From Serilophus lunatus (lineage: Eukaryota; Chordata; Aves; Passeriformes; Eurylaimidae): 64,000 nt of DNA. The notes under the pieces were generated by a model. The model had not been told where the DNA came from. It saw nothing but the letters and a program-made list of their open reading frames with translations, and did not search any database. The stretch lies in contig VXBA01003435.1 in NCBI GenBank assembly GCA_013399895.1, positions 1,694,392 through 1,758,391 on the forward strand, in the 5' to 3' direction. Below are positions 1-13,512 of this stretch, piece after piece (within the stretch, counting starts at the first letter, position 1; the number at the start of each line of letters is the position of its first letter). The position numbers and the translations under genes are program-made.

Positions 1-461
1 TTTTTACAATAGAAAAATGCAGCATGTTTAAGAACAGTTTTGTCAGTTATTATGAATTCTGAAAACTTGATCTTAGAAATAAAAAAGCTACAAAGCACAC
101 ATCTGCAAACTCAGCTGATTTCGTTCAACGTATCTGGTTAAACTCCAATATTCTCAATAAATAATTTAAACAGGAAAACTTCTGCAATTCAGTTCTGTTT
201 TTCAAATTATTGTTTCCATCTTTCTTACTTTTTTTAAGTTTAATTTTAAATGCTACATATAAAGAAATAAAAGAGAGAAATGCTTGCCTGAACATTTTGA
301 AATGGATTCTTGCTGCCATAGGATTCACTGAGGTATGTGAAATCATCTATTCTAAGCTGGAAAACAAAGAGAGTAGGTTGGTGAGAATGAGCCATGGTAT
401 CTCATTTAGGTGCAGATTTGTCCTCAGCGTTGCTGAGAGAAAAGGAATTGATGTTACGTAC
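1..461 (-). other. start of intron 2 of the ATP6AP1-family gene
   Basis: AT-rich sequence downstream of the exon 2 donor. No coding segment, RNA gene or repeat was recognised on either strand. Confidence 0.5.
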
Positions 462-588
462 CCTATCTTGCAGGAACAAGATGAGGTTTCTGGAGTTCTG
501 AGTAAAAAGAGGTCGCAAGAATACTGTCAGCTCCTGTGCTGAGACAACGTGTCCTTCATGAATAGCAGTGTCTGGATTCCACTGTGAT
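462..588 (-). CDS. ATP6AP1-family exon 2
   Basis: 42 codons after the split Arg codon. The acceptor is CTCCTTTGTAG and the donor AGG|GTACGT. It holds the HEGH and LFLQDR landmarks of Ac45 proteins. The next family segment (ending GG.F) was looked for in 1-461 and not found, so exon 3 should lie outside the window. Confidence 0.8.
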
Positions 589-3500
589 CTACAAAGGAGT
601 AATTTTTTTCTGTGAAATTTGCTGCCAATGATGACACTCCTTCTTTCTTTAAATATGCAGCAGGAGGTAAGGATATCCTCATCTTTAAGATCAAGTTTAC
701 AGTTCAGTTTACTTTCATTCTACTCAATAGGAAAAGAACTTGTCCATTTATGCTCATATTGCATTGATTGTGTTAAAGCAGGAATGAATTTCATCCAACA
801 GGGTAATGTCTCTATTTTTTTCTTCATGTACAACAGCACAGTTCCATCTTTCCAAAAAAAAAGTTAGCAACTAAACAGAATGAAGAAGAATGTTTTGAAA
901 ATCCAGAGGGAATCCCAACTCCCAAAACACTCTGGTCAAGAGGAGTAGAACACAGACTAGACCACAGGTTTTCATAAACTAGTATCTTTTAATAAAATAA
1001 TACTTGTCTTTTCAGTGTTATTGTAAACATATTCTCTCATAAAGTTTTCATGATGAAGGAACCATTCTACAGAAGGTGCTCAGAAAAAACACCTTTGCAG
1101 TAGCAGGAGCTCTTCTGAACAGAATGGCTCAAAATCCAAAGAAAAGCTTGCAATTCTTTTGCCAAATTGTCATTATGAGTAATGGACAGAGAAATAATTC
1201 ATCTATTTAGTTTTGCTGCAAAACAGTTATGGGCAAAACAAGAGATGGTATTATATTTTTTACTGATTGGGATTTTAATAGTATGCAATGTGGATCTTTA
1301 GGGATTTTTTATGAAAATTTTGGTCACAAGTGTTTTTACTAGGGAATATTGTCTGTAGAAAATCCAGAGCTTGAAGCATAATTTCCCATCTTTACCCAGA
1401 TACATATCATTTGTTAAACTCTGAGAAATCAGGTATTCAAGACACCCTAACTGGTTCCAAATACAAAGGCTCGAATATAGAGAATTGCTGTGTGCTGTAA
1501 CATCAGCTATTATATGATTCCAATTTGATGAAGTTGAGATGCTGACTAGATTTTCTAACCCAAAAGCAATTTGAAAATGAGCCTTGCACAGCAAGCTTTT
1601 GTGAATCAGAACAACCTTTCTAGTCCTTTAGGATGGAAGCAGAGCAGGGTTAATGAACACATAGGGAAGTTCAGTGTTGTTTCTTGGATAAGGAAAATCT
1701 ATATTGCACTCCAAGTCTTCCAGTAATTCCAATGAAGATTGCTGAAAGTGACTTGAAAGCCTCAAATTGCACCCATGGCAGAGATAAAATCAGTGCAGTC
1801 CTGCAGTACTAGATGATACCTAGCTCACTTCAGACTTTGGGCTTGGGAGAGAGTTAGAGCAAACTACATCTGTGGAAGACTTCTTTAGGACAATGTGATG
1901 TAGTTATGAAAATTAATTCTAGTAGAATCTAATTTAGTAAATTCTGTACTTTTCAAGCTTTAGAAGTAAATCTTGCTGTGATGAAGGAAATGTTCTTCTA
2001 CTTGGTTGAAATTAGCATTTGATATTTTCTTAGTTTTACTCAGCATCTTTGCTTAGTTGTTAATTTGTGCTTAGAAATCCACGTTATTTTCTATTTATGA
2101 AGACAAACCACTTAGAAATTGTAATAGACATGCCTCAACTTCTCAAAAAAGTCAAACCTCACAATTCCAAAAATTTAAGTATAATCTTAAAAATAATATA
2201 TTTGAAAACACAAAAACTCCCAAAGATTCCAAATAATTCTTCATTCAGAACTCACTTTCAGCTGACTTTCATGCATGGCATGGTCACACCAAAATACTAA
2301 TGATATTAAAGGAATGAAGATAAATTAAAGTGAGAGATGATAAAAAATTGCTTGTGTGGAACAAAATTATACTGAATATCTTTGTCTATTTATTTTAAAA
2401 ATAAATAAATAAATTTATTTCATGCCTAATCTTAGAAAGAAAAAAAAAAGGAAGGTTTTTGGGAGCTCTGGGGACTTGCAATTAAGAATAAAAGGTAACA
2501 GAAAGCACATGAAACAATACTATTTGCAGCAGTACAACAGTAAAGGCTTTCGTTGTGAACTCAAAAACTCTTTTAAAGCCTACTTGCTTCTAAGAAATTC
2601 CCTGTCCCTTGAAGCAGCCCTTGCTAGCTATCTAACCTTGAAAACACCTTTTGTGAGACTTTTTTAGCTTTCAAGCAGTCAACTTTAGTAATTCATCATC
2701 ATCAAAAATATTAATCTATGTAAGTTAATAATTCTATTACAATGCAGAAGCCTTTGCCTTACATTCACAATGTTATACATGCACTTATTTTGCTTCTTTT
2801 AAATAGTTTGCTGAGCACTACACATGGCAGTAGGGAAGGCTGCATTCTTCAATGAGGGCGCCATTGCTGTCTACTCAGTGCAAAAATATTCTCACCACGG
2901 TTCAGACAGGAAATAGAATCATAGAATCATTTCAGTTGGAAAAAACCTCTAAGATCATCATCAACTGTTAACCCAACGCTGCCACGTCCACCATTAAACC
3001 ATGTCCCTAAGTGCCACATCCACAAGTTTTTAGAATACTTCCAAGGATGGTGACTCAACTACTTCCCTGGGGAGCCTGTTCCAATGCCTGACCACCCTTT
3101 CAGTAAAGAAATTTTTCCTAATATCCAATCTAAACCTCCTCTGGTGAATTTGAAGTTGTTTCCTCTTATCCTATCACTTGCTAGTCAGGAAAAGAGACTG
3201 ACCTCCACCTTGCTACAATTGCCTGTCAGGTATTTGTAGAGAGCGATGAGTCAGTCCCCTTTTCTTCATACTGAACAGTCTCAGCTCCCTTGGCCACTCC
3301 TCGTAAGACCTGTGCTCCAGCCCCTTCACCAGTTCTGTTGCCCAGTCAGTTACTGGATGCTTTACTGTGAACTGGAGAGTGAAACGGAGATATGTGCCTG
3401 CCATAGATCATGGATACCCTGAGGGCGTGCTTTACTGAATGAAATCAACTAGTCCATCCCTTTGAACTTTTCACTCCAAGGGATCAGCAATAGATCAGTA

Positions 3501-6500
3501 AGCAGTGATACCAGGTGAAACAGGCAGTTGGCCAATACACACATTGACTGCTCTTATTGACTGCTCACACAAAATTTTACGTCCAAAGATGCACAGCCAT
3601 GTGACACATACATCAAACTCCCCACCACAGAACCATCCACAGGTCCTCAGCCATGGGGGCTCACAACAACAAAGCAACTCTGATAATGTACGTGCTTTCA
3701 TGCACTTAAGTTTAAGGAAACTTTATGGACGCTTAACCACTCTTTCCTCCAGACAATTCACTAAAGAGAGAAAAGTAAGCTCACCTTCCTATTTTGTTTC
3801 TTTCTTGTACCTCATGCCACTGACATGACCACATTAAGCATATGAATTCTCTGAACAGTGTTCTGGAATTTGAGTAATTATGTTTGATAGAAGCAAAGAT
3901 TTCAAGATTTCCTGTATCTGGACTCACTAGAAGGGCCAATGGCAAGATATGAAGACTTCTATCACTCTAACTTATGAGCTTACATTTTTGCTTTATAGCT
4001 GGCTTCAGAATCTTTCCTACCAGTTATTCTTGCTAGATGTCTCTTTCAGTCACCTTGTGATTACCACATAAGAAATCATTTACCCTTGCATGGCAGAAAT
4101 GAACTGCCACGCTACCACACAGTATCTCCACAGGTGTCCAATAAAGTTACAGCTGGAAAAAAAAAAATCTCTTTTATGTTATATCCTCTTCCAACAGACT
4201 TTGCAGCAAATTCCTTGCAGTTGGAGGTTAACAGTGCAAATGCACTAATTGGCATTAAAGCCTTTTCAAAGTCACTTATAATCTGGGTTTTACATAAAAG
4301 AATTCATTTTCCTATACAAGCACAGGATAAATGAAGGTAGTAATATATTTTCAATGGCTGCAGGCAAAATTCATTCCCAAAAGAAACACATGAGGGGGCA
4401 ACTGCAAAAGCTAATTTTAATGAACTTAATTCCTCAAACTCCCTCAATTATCTTTGGAGGGAAAGAAATTCTTTCGAATATTGGGACAGAATGGCTAAAT
4501 CAAATTTCTTCTGTATATCACATGTAAGAATAACTTTTCAATCTCCCTGCTTCAAAAAGTAACCAGGGAATATTAGTTTAAAGGCTGATTTTAGATAAAG
4601 GTAAATTTTTCCATGCCAAAGTTATTTAGAGAATATCCAGTGATATATTAGTGTTCCTTTGTAAAATGCAGGACATTGTGACCTACTGAGTTTTTCCCAA
4701 ATTGGAGAAATATTGTTGTTATTTTAAAAACTACCTATTTTTCTCCACGTAGAGATCTGCTTTTTTCTTTATAGAGGAAAGAGGTATATGACTTACTAAT
4801 GTCTCTGTAAGGACTTGTGTCATACTTCCCCTATGCTTTGTGCACTACATGTGTTTGTCAGCTGCTTGTTTTATCTCTATCAGGCATCTAATATTATCTT
4901 TAACAGCATGATTACAGTACAATTATGCATAAAGGAGATTCTTAAGTGTTACATTGTCTAATACAGTTGAGATACGGTTTTATAAGCTCTGGCTATTTCT
5001 AAATAAGAACAAAATGTAGTATTCTTCAACTATTGAATATCAAATGCTAACAGATAATGTGGGAAAGGGTGATGGACAGATCAGTGAACCTCAACTTCTG
5101 TTGATTAATGAAGCACTAATCTTTTAAACTGATGAGACTTGTTCCTACAAAATAAAGATATCCATTGATATATACTACTTAACAGTAGTTTCCAGATTTC
5201 CTAGGCCTGTAGATCACACACTGCAAACCTTACATCACTGCAAAGTACCCAGATGTAAAGCACAGTTAAGGGTTAGCAACCAAAAGCTGCTGTTAGTGTT
5301 ACTTTAGTTTATAAAATAAAAAACCCACTTCTTTTTAGTTGCTCCATTGACCTTCACTGGAACTAATTTTGGCTCCACAAGAACTTCTCTTTTCAAAATG
5401 CACAAGTCATGGTAGGAGGAACACTTCTTCCGGAAAATGTTCTATTCCTGGAAACATGAAACTGGCTTAACCAGCCCACTACCTGATTTTCGTACTCTAG
5501 ATTTGTATGAACCAGAACAATCTGCAGTAGAACAAGCTGATAACCACACCTCGATGGAAAGTTTGCTTTTATGACCATGAGGGAACAACCGATAAGAATT
5601 TGTTTATATTGACAAAAGGTATGTTGTTTATATAAAATAGGAAATAGGACAAAGGATCTTGTCTTAGATGCCTAGGGTCACTTTTATCCCAAGAACAGCT
5701 CTTTCCAACATTTACTTTGCTTTTAAATACAGAGGTTCAGTACACATACACGTGCCTGTCTTATACCAGGGTGAATCACTTAAGTATTTTGAATATAAAA
5801 AAAAGGATTGATGTTGAGACACTCATTTATTTCTTTTAAGAAAAAACAATCAAAGTTACCAAACCACACTTTTTCAAAATCTTCACATTTCTATATGCAG
5901 TGGCTCTTCAAGTACCAGCTTCAGCTTTTGGAAATGCATGAGATGACATATGCCAAAGTTGGTAAATTAGTGGCCCATAATCTTCTGACAAGTTTCCATA
6001 TCCAGTATGCTCCTGAAGCTACTGCATTGCCGAACTTGCCGTATTTCCTGAAATCCCAAGTAATTACACAAAATCCTTGAAGTCTACATGAATAAAATTC
6101 CTGGCTGGAAAAAGAGGCATCTATATCTGGTTCTTTCAAGGCAAGTTCAGTCTTATTTTGTAAGTATATGCAAACCCCTGAATTTCATGTCTCTTTGTAT
6201 CTGTCAAGTCTTTGCAGTTGTTTCTAAAAACTGATGCATATACATGCAGCAGTGTATTTAAAAACCTGTATTAAAAAAGAACATTAAAAAAGAAAAGTGA
6301 GGGTTCAGGAGTTAGAAAATGCAAGGGCTAAGGTTGCCTATACAGTTTTTGGTTAGCTTCTTTTTGTGACACTGCCTTATGATGTGACTTTAAGTTACAT
6401 CTTTAACAGTTAGAGTTCAAAGATGCCTTAAGGTGAATAAAGCACATCTACTTCTGATTTTTAGACTATGGATTTTATTTCCTTCTTTCTGTCCAGCTTA

Positions 6501-6803
6501 AAACACTAAAATTATAAATAAAAATGGGTAAAATAATCTATTGAGTTGTTTGATGGCCAAGAGGTAAATTTATTTGATAATTTTTTCACCCAAAGCTGAT
6601 TTACCAGAATCAATGGTACACAATATATTCTGCATGTACACACACAGAGCAACAGCAGAAGCAGGGATACACTTTCATTACATTTCTTACCTCTGAGTTG
6701 ACCAAAGAAGCATCGGCACATGGTCCACTGTCAGAGATGTTTTGAGCAGTACAGCAAGGGTGCACACCAGCAGGGCTGGAGCAGCAGAGTAGAGCTGTGC
6801 CAT
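462..6803 (-). CDS. V-ATPase accessory subunit S1 (ATP6AP1/Ac45) family protein, 5' part
   Basis: Partial gene; two coding exons lie in the window (exon 1 6691-6803, exon 2 462-588) and the rest continues off the left edge. Exon 1 starts at a well-placed ATG (context GAAGCCATGGCA) and encodes a signal peptide with hydrophobic core PALLVCTLAVLL, then VDHVPMLLWSTQ. Exon 2 encodes WNPDTAIHEGHVVSAQEL, then the conserved stretch NSRNLILFLQDR. These align in order with ATP6AP1, which has VPLVLWSSDR, then W..A.DTHEGH, then GPRNVLLFLQDK. The split codon AG|A joins the exons in frame, with donors AG|GTAAG and AGG|GTACGT. Ac45 proteins are type I membrane glycoproteins of the V-ATPase Vo sector that help assembly and targeting of the pump in secretory organelles. 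Which paralogue this is remains unclear: it is not obviously ATP6AP1 or ATP6AP1L, and I recall no such gene beside IQUB in human. Confidence 0.8.
2914..3365 (-). mobile_element. CR1 LINE fragment, 3' end, minus orientation
   Basis: Begins with the CR1 tip atagaatcatagaatc, then the diagnostic phrases for the CR1 3' region (TTCCCTGGGGAGCCTGTTCC, ttttcctaatatccaatcta). It lies in intron 1 of the ATP6AP1-family gene and is moderately diverged. Confidence 0.9.
6691..6803 (-). CDS. ATP6AP1-family exon 1 (signal peptide)
   Basis: 37 codons plus two bases. The leader has polar residues, a hydrophobic core and then the luminal start VDHVPMLLWS. The donor is CAGAG|GTAAG at 6690. The flanking 6.1-kb intron (589-6690) holds a CR1 fragment and no other recognised coding sequence. 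Confidence 0.75.
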
Positions 6804-6960
6804 GGCTTCAGGCGAGTGCATACGGAACTGACCAGCTGCAAAAGAAAGTCTGAGCCTGTGCACAGCTGCACTTCCCGGTTGGGTTGCTGTTATCCGGATT
6901 CAGCCAGGCTGCTGGGTGACGTTGCTCTCTAACAGCAGGGGGAATTTTCAAAACATGAAC
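6804..6960 (-). promoter_or_regulatory. probable 5'UTR/promoter of the ATP6AP1-family gene
   Basis: Locally GC-richer sequence directly upstream of the ATG. It contains a CRE-like half site (AACGTCAC on the minus strand, near 6916-6923) and no TATA box that I could place. Assigned by position and composition only. Confidence 0.4.
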
Positions 6961-9085
6961 TTCCTTCACTTGAACTTGGGAGTTACAAATACTTTTAGTA
7001 CTTTCAGGTTTGTGATTTAAGCAGCTCATAAAACTTTTTGCAGTAAAAGCAAAGACTGTTTCCTCTAAGGTTCTAGTGGTAGGGAAAGTCATGAAGCTCA
7101 AACTCCTGTCCTACACAGGCTGATAACAGAGTTGTGCAACTTCAAAATGGAGTTTATAAAGGAAGTTTTCTGTAAAGCACAAAATGCATTCTGTAGAACT
7201 TCTACATATTATCATGTCCCTCAGCTTAGTTTTTTCACATGTATTGAGAGCTGGTGTCACACATTTCATGCTGACAACTTTGAAATCTGCAATAGATCTA
7301 TCTGTTGCAGATTAAAGCAAGGAGGAAGAGAGAGAGAAAATGGCACATTCAAAGTGACACTGAAATATGGAATTTTGCATGGAGTGATCCTATCCCAGAA
7401 ATCAAAAATATCTAAAGTCAGGGGCAAATGATAATTTCAGAACCTGACATGACTTAAGTATTTCACAAATCTCATGGAAGATCAAAACAGTCTTAGAGAA
7501 TGCTTTCATGCCAGAAAGCAAATTCCTCTGCCACACACTTTTGCGCCTGCCAAACACTGAGCTGTTTCTACACCTCGTGACTACATCAGGCAGCATCAGT
7601 CTCAGCACGTGTTCTGCTCTGGGCACAGATGACTCTTCACCATCAGAATAGGATGTTAGAGAGTATACACCGAAGAAATTCTGAGCTATGCTAAAGTAAG
7701 TTGTGATAAGGGAAAAATAAGGAAGCACAATAAAAATTGTACAAGAAAACACAGATGACAGAAGACATGCACGTCTGAAAATGAGCACACATCAATTAAA
7801 TCCATTTACCTTAACTCAAAGCACACTGTTGCAGTAGGATTGTCTAATATAAGCCGATTTGTTCATCATCAATCTGAAATCAGATTTCTGAGCCAAAAAT
7901 AGTGATTTTGAAGGAAGCAATGAAACATCTATATGTTCCTTTCCTTTTACATGTTGATAACTCAGAATTTAAATCTCTAATTGCACTTTTTCTTCTCCTC
8001 AGAGAAACACTAGAAATCCTATCTCTTCTCTTTAACAAGTCAGTGTTTGTTCATCTCTTTAAGGATGTCTACAGGCAAGACATCAACCCAGAGCAGAAAG
8101 ACAGAGGTAGAAATGGAACTATCTAGATAGAATAAAGGAATCACAGAATTTCCAACAAAACTTTCAGCTTTGCAGTAGCTGCTAAATTTGCATTGCAGTT
8201 GGTAGTCTAGAGAAATGGTGCATTGCTACTTTTATTCCACTAAGTCCATGCCTTCTCACACCATAATGCCTTTTATTCTTTAGCTTGCAATGCAGAGATT
8301 CTTGCTTTGTGAAACAGACCAAGAAAGTAGAATACACTGCTATTCTTCTAACATGGACCAAAGAAAAGTAGGTTCTACAGGGTCTCTTCCATTACAAATT
8401 ACTAATTACTAATACAGTTGATAAATATGACCAACACTACTAAGCTTTCCACATCAGAATAAACCCTAAACAATCTGATCTGCATATATGGAGATCATAG
8501 TGTTGTACAAATATGTGTTGTAACCAGAGAGGACCTCACTACAAGAGCATTACTAAATATTTGACAACCTTTTAAAAGGTAACTAATGCTCATCCCTATT
8601 ATTACAGAGCATTTTCATAGTACTAAAGCGTTTAGTCCAGTTAAAAAATTTAAAATTAAATTAAAAAAAAAATTCCATTAATGACACGTGCAACTTCTTT
8701 TAAAAGTTCACATATGAATGTTGATACCCTGGATGAAAAGCTTAAGTCATGTAAGAGATTCCTGATTTCTTGCATCCAAAAGGGCTGATTCAAAGTAGGC
8801 TAATGATACCTCCAGGTGCTAGGCATGTCCCCTCCTGGCTACTACCAAAATTAATTCTCTCTCCTTGCTGGATATTAACATCAACAATATGATTGCAGTC
8901 ATAAGCTTAATTTCCCAGGTCAACACTCATTATAGCCAAGGAGCCAAGACTTACCAAAAGGTATATCGTTTGGGGAGGGTAAGGAGGATAAAGCTAGCAA
9001 TTTATGCCATCAAATTTTGTGCCAAATTCTCATTCCCCAACAAGGTACAGAATCGGGGCACATTTTATACCTGCTGTTCTTTGTA
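6961..9085. other. intergenic, no recognised feature
   Basis: Includes an open frame of 128 codons on the minus strand (7402-7788). It shows no family resemblance, conserved motif or splice logic, so it is not called as a gene. Confidence 0.4.
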
Positions 9086-9568
9086 TCACAGAATCACAAA
9101 ATATGCTGAGTTGGAAGGGATCCACAAGGATCATCAAATCCAACTCCTAGTCCTGCATGGGACAGCCCCAGGAGTCACACCATATGCCTGAGAGTATTAT
9201 CCAAACACTTCTTGAACTCTCTCAGGCTTGGTGCTGTGACCACTTCCCTGGGGAGCCTGTTCCAGTATCCAACCACGCTCTGGGAGAAGAAAGTTTTCCT
9301 AATATCCAACCTAACCCTCCCCTGACACAACCTCAGGCCATTCCCTCAGGTCCAGTCACGGGTCACCTCAGAGCAGAGATCGGTGCCTGCCCCTCCCCTT
9401 CCCCTCGTGAGGAGGCTGTATCTGCAGCGAGGCCTCCCATCGGTCTCCGGGCTGAACAGACCAAGTGACCTCAGCCACTCCTCACACAGCTTCCCCTCAA
9501 GGCCCTTCACCATGTTCACTGCTCGTTTGGACACTCTCTAATAGCTTAATATCTTTCTGTGTACGTAC
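9086..9568 (-). mobile_element. CR1 LINE fragment, 3' end, minus orientation
   Basis: Starts with tcacagaatcacaaaatatg and continues through GTTGGAAGGGATC-like sequence, CTTCCCTGGGGAGCCTGTTC, and gctgaacagaccaag to ctctaatagcttaatat. These are the successive blocks of a reverse-oriented avian CR1 3' half. Confidence 0.9.
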
Positions 9569-12500
9569 AAAATATTTCCAGGCAACAAGTAGAAGGAGAC
9601 CAGGTGGTTTCTATCCCGCTTCCTGTTCCTCCTCAATGCCATGGCAACACAAACCACAGGATCTCCATCCGGTTTCCGTACACATTCTGATCCCTTCACT
9701 GTGTTGTGCTTCCAACACACACAGGTGAGATGCAGAGCTGGTGGGTATGCTCTCTGTATTCTTATAAAAACAGTCTTAAAACTTCTTGAAAAAAACCCAG
9801 ATTGTTTTCCCTCAGATTACCATATCACTTATGAACACAATTCCAAAAAGAAACTAACTTTTCCTTTCAAATATTTCTCCACAGACTACAGTTTGGGAAC
9901 AACTGATGTGAAGAAAACTTTGAAAACAACGAATGAAAACCTATTGAGTGGTATTTTAGCTTGCCTCCCTCAGTAAGTTTAGCCCACAAATATATTTTCT
10001 CCTTTTTTTTCTTCACTCCTAAAAGGTTTCTTTTTCCTAAATGACAAGAAAAAAAATATACCTGTTACAAAGAGATTTTTAGAAATACTTCTTTAATTAA
10101 AATTAGATGAGATTACAGTGGTTCTTTCATCTGTGAGTGGGAATCTAAAACCACTTTTGATTAATGTCTATCAGTATACACAAAAGCACAGAGTTCACTG
10201 TTGCATTTTCCACAGATCTTTTTCCTTGAAAACCCACAAGCAATCTTGAGTCCAAGTTTAGAACTGCTTTAACATGAAGATTTAAATGTAACACAGATTC
10301 AAAATACTGAAAATCAGATTACTGTGAAATCATTAATAATGGCAACGAAGAAAAAATTACCTCCACTACCATGCATTCCCATTTAGCTAAAATAATTTTA
10401 TTAAGAGAAGCCATAATATTGACATACTGTGTGTTTACATTCTACTCCTACTCATTTCTCTGTATTTTTACATGCTTTCTTTTACAATTATGTGTCTATC
10501 GCGCATCCTACATATTTCTTATCCTGCCAAAGTTGAAATATGGAACTCATAAAAAAATAATTTGAGTGAAAAGACCAAGATGATACAGGCCTAATATCTT
10601 TTGCTCATGAACTGCTCTTTAAAAAAACAAGCAATCAAAACCCCCATAGCTCCACCAAAACTCTCAACTTCAGAATTCTACATTCCTGATGTAGAAAATT
10701 TGGATTCAAATAGAAGTGTGAAAGATGAAGGTAAATTCTGGCCTGTAAATCAGACTATAAGGGATGATTGTTGGAACAAGGACAACTGACACTACAAGAT
10801 AAGCCAGAACAACTATCCATACACAGGTGACAAAAATAACTTCCATCCATTTGGCATGCAAATGTGATCCTTAAGTAATAGATTTTGGAGCTAACATGGT
10901 ACTACAGGCAGCACTTCTGCTATAGAAATGAACTTCTCTCAGCTAATAGACACATTCAAATTTAGCCTCTTTAAAAATAAGTAATATTTAAAAGAATCTG
11001 AGATTTGGATGATTTCTTATTTTTAATCTCAGTTACTATTAGTATAATTTGCTATTGAAAAAGTATTTTCCACATACCAAATAGTACTAACTATTTGCTA
11101 TCCTGACATATTTAATTTATAATCCTTCATTATTGTTTTTTTACAATCATTATCTAAGAAGGGAACTAATATTTTGTTCATTGGGACATCTTTTTGGGGC
11201 AAGGATGAGGGGGAAACAATGACTGAGTACTTCTTCCTTTGAGACATAAAAGGGGAAATTTACATCTGGGAAAAGCATTGATCTTCTTCTTGGAGTGGGA
11301 AGGCAAACTGCATGTGTTTCCTTGCAAATTACTGTATTATTCACCTGTGCGTGTGGGAAGAAAGCTAGAATTTTTCCCTCTGGAAATGGATTGCCAGTGG
11401 TGTTGGAAGTGAGTAGAAAGGAAATTTTGCTTCATGCTCCAAAACACTTTGCTCACAAGAGTCCTGTGAGGAAAGCAGTAGGTGTTGATTGGCCTTGTGT
11501 CTCTGATAGTGCAGAAGGAGTAATACACACCATATGGGCTGATCCTCTTTACCTGTGTCTGGGAAGGAACTGAGTCAAACACAGCATCACTCACCAGCCT
11601 TTCAGGAGTGTTTCAGGAGTGTGGATTGCTCCTGAGCTCAAACTCTTAAGCTATGATTTAAGAGACTTGATAAGCTTATCACTTCAGCCACTTATCAGAA
11701 GTGAATGGAAAAGGTTAGAATTTCACCTCACAGTCTATTCTCCTTTGAAGAGGCACCGGCGTTTTGCAGTCATTTGTTCTCATTATCCTGGAAGTACCTA
11801 CGCTCCAAAGCAGAGGCCTTTTTACCAACAGATCTCAAAACCATCTTGTAACTCTCTGAAATTCAAGCAAAGATGACCAGCTCTGCTTTTAAAGAATACA
11901 ACCAGTTCTGCCAGAAGCTGCCCGGTTCGACCCTGTAGCTGAACACTTTTCCTTATAAAATGCAATTACGTCTCCTAGAAATGTAGTGTCATTACTCTGC
12001 CTCTGATCTTTTCAACCAGTTTTCCCAGTATCTCGACTGTCTCATATAGAGAACACTTTCATTCTTCATACTTGTCCAGTACCATTTTAATATCATATAT
12101 AAGCTACATAAACAGGTGAAGCAGTACAGTAGCTACTGGAGAAAATGTTTACATTAATTCCTGTTTAAAATGCAGTACAATTATAAATGCTATGGACAAA
12201 AAAGTTTAAAAAAATAATTGGCTTTAAATTCAGTAACAGCATAAATATTTATAATGATCAAAATTAGCAATTAAAGACTAATATAAAGAATTTTATGGTC
12301 ATTTTAATTATGATACATCTTAGAGAAAATTATACTAGTGTAATTATGTTGGCTTTATTTGGCTTTGCCCTAACAAAAGAATTCAGATATCCAAAGTATT
12401 GAAAATACTTTCTCCAGTTTGCACCCACTCTTTTTCAATACATTATATCCCCCAAAACTTTCAATGCTTCCAAAAGCCATTTTTTTTGAAACTGATTTGA

Positions 12501-12649
12501 AGGGTGACATTAGTATTCACAGGTAGACATTTTGTGGACAGCCATGTCCCAAATATTATCACTATAACTGTACTACAAATTTTTAATTATTTACACAAAA
12601 GCTTTCACAGTGTGATTAAATGGCACTGCCATTGTTATGAACTACCTAA
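9569..12649. other. intergenic, no recognised feature
   Basis: AT-rich sequence with scattered short open frames (up to about 110 codons) that show no coding landmarks. No RNA gene or recognisable repeat family was seen. Confidence 0.4.
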
Positions 12650-13512
12650 TGGAGTTACATCCAGTTGGTGGCTGGTCACTACTGCTGTTCCCCAGGGCTC
12701 AGCACTGGGGCCAGTTCTGTTTCATGGCATTACTGATGATCTGGATGAGGGGATAGAGGGCACTCTCAGTCTGAGATAACACTAAGTTGGGCCAGAGCAT
12801 TGATCTGCTGGAGGATAGGAAGGCTCTGCAGAGGCATCTGGACAAGCTGGATTGATGGGCCGAGACCAACTGTAGGAGAATTAACAAGGCGTAGTGCTGG
12901 GTCCTGCGCTTGGGTCACAGCAACCCCAAGCAGAGCTACAGGCTGGGGGCAGAATGGCTGGCCAGTGGCCCAGTGGAAAGGGACCCAGGCGGGCTGGTTG
13001 ACAGCAGCTGAACATGAGCTAGAGTGTGCCCAGGTAGCCAGGGCCAATGGCATCCTCGCTTGGATCAGCAATAATGAGGCCAGCAGAACCAGGAAAGTGA
13101 TCGTCCCCCTGTATTTGGCACTGGTGAATATTGTTCAGTACTAAGCTGCACCTTGAACACAGTTTTAAGAAACGACAACTCACAGTTGTAAGAAAAGACA
13201 TTGAGGTGCTGGTGCTTGTCCAGAGAAGGGCAATGAAGAGCTGGTGAAGGGTCTAGAGGGACAAAAGGAAATGGCCTCAAATTGCACCAGAGAAAGTTTA
13301 GGTTGGATAATAAGAAAAATTTCTTCACCAAAAGAGTTGTCAAGCATTGGAACAGGTTGCCTAGGGAAGTGGTGTAGTCACCATCCCTGGAGATATTTAA
13401 CCTATGTGCAGATGCAGAACTTAGAGACATGATTTAGTGGTGAACTTGGCAGTGTTTGGTTAATGATTGGACTTGATCTAAAGGTTCTTGCAACCTAAAT
13501 GATTCCAAAAAA
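12650..13512 (+). mobile_element. CR1 LINE fragment, RT end plus 3'UTR, plus orientation
   Basis: The 5' part translates to a degraded CR1 reverse-transcriptase stretch (VPQGSALGPVLF followed by DDLDEGIEGTL). Next come the 3' blocks agggcaatgaagagctggtg, gttgcctagggaagtggt and ggacttgatc, ending near gattccaaaa. The reading frame is interrupted, so it is a dead copy. It lies about 1.3 kb downstream of the IQUB stop codon. Confidence 0.9.

Noticed and set aside
7402..7788. 128-codon minus-strand open frame upstream of the ATP6AP1-family gene
   Set aside because: No family resemblance and no exon signals; a hydrophobic start alone is not enough.
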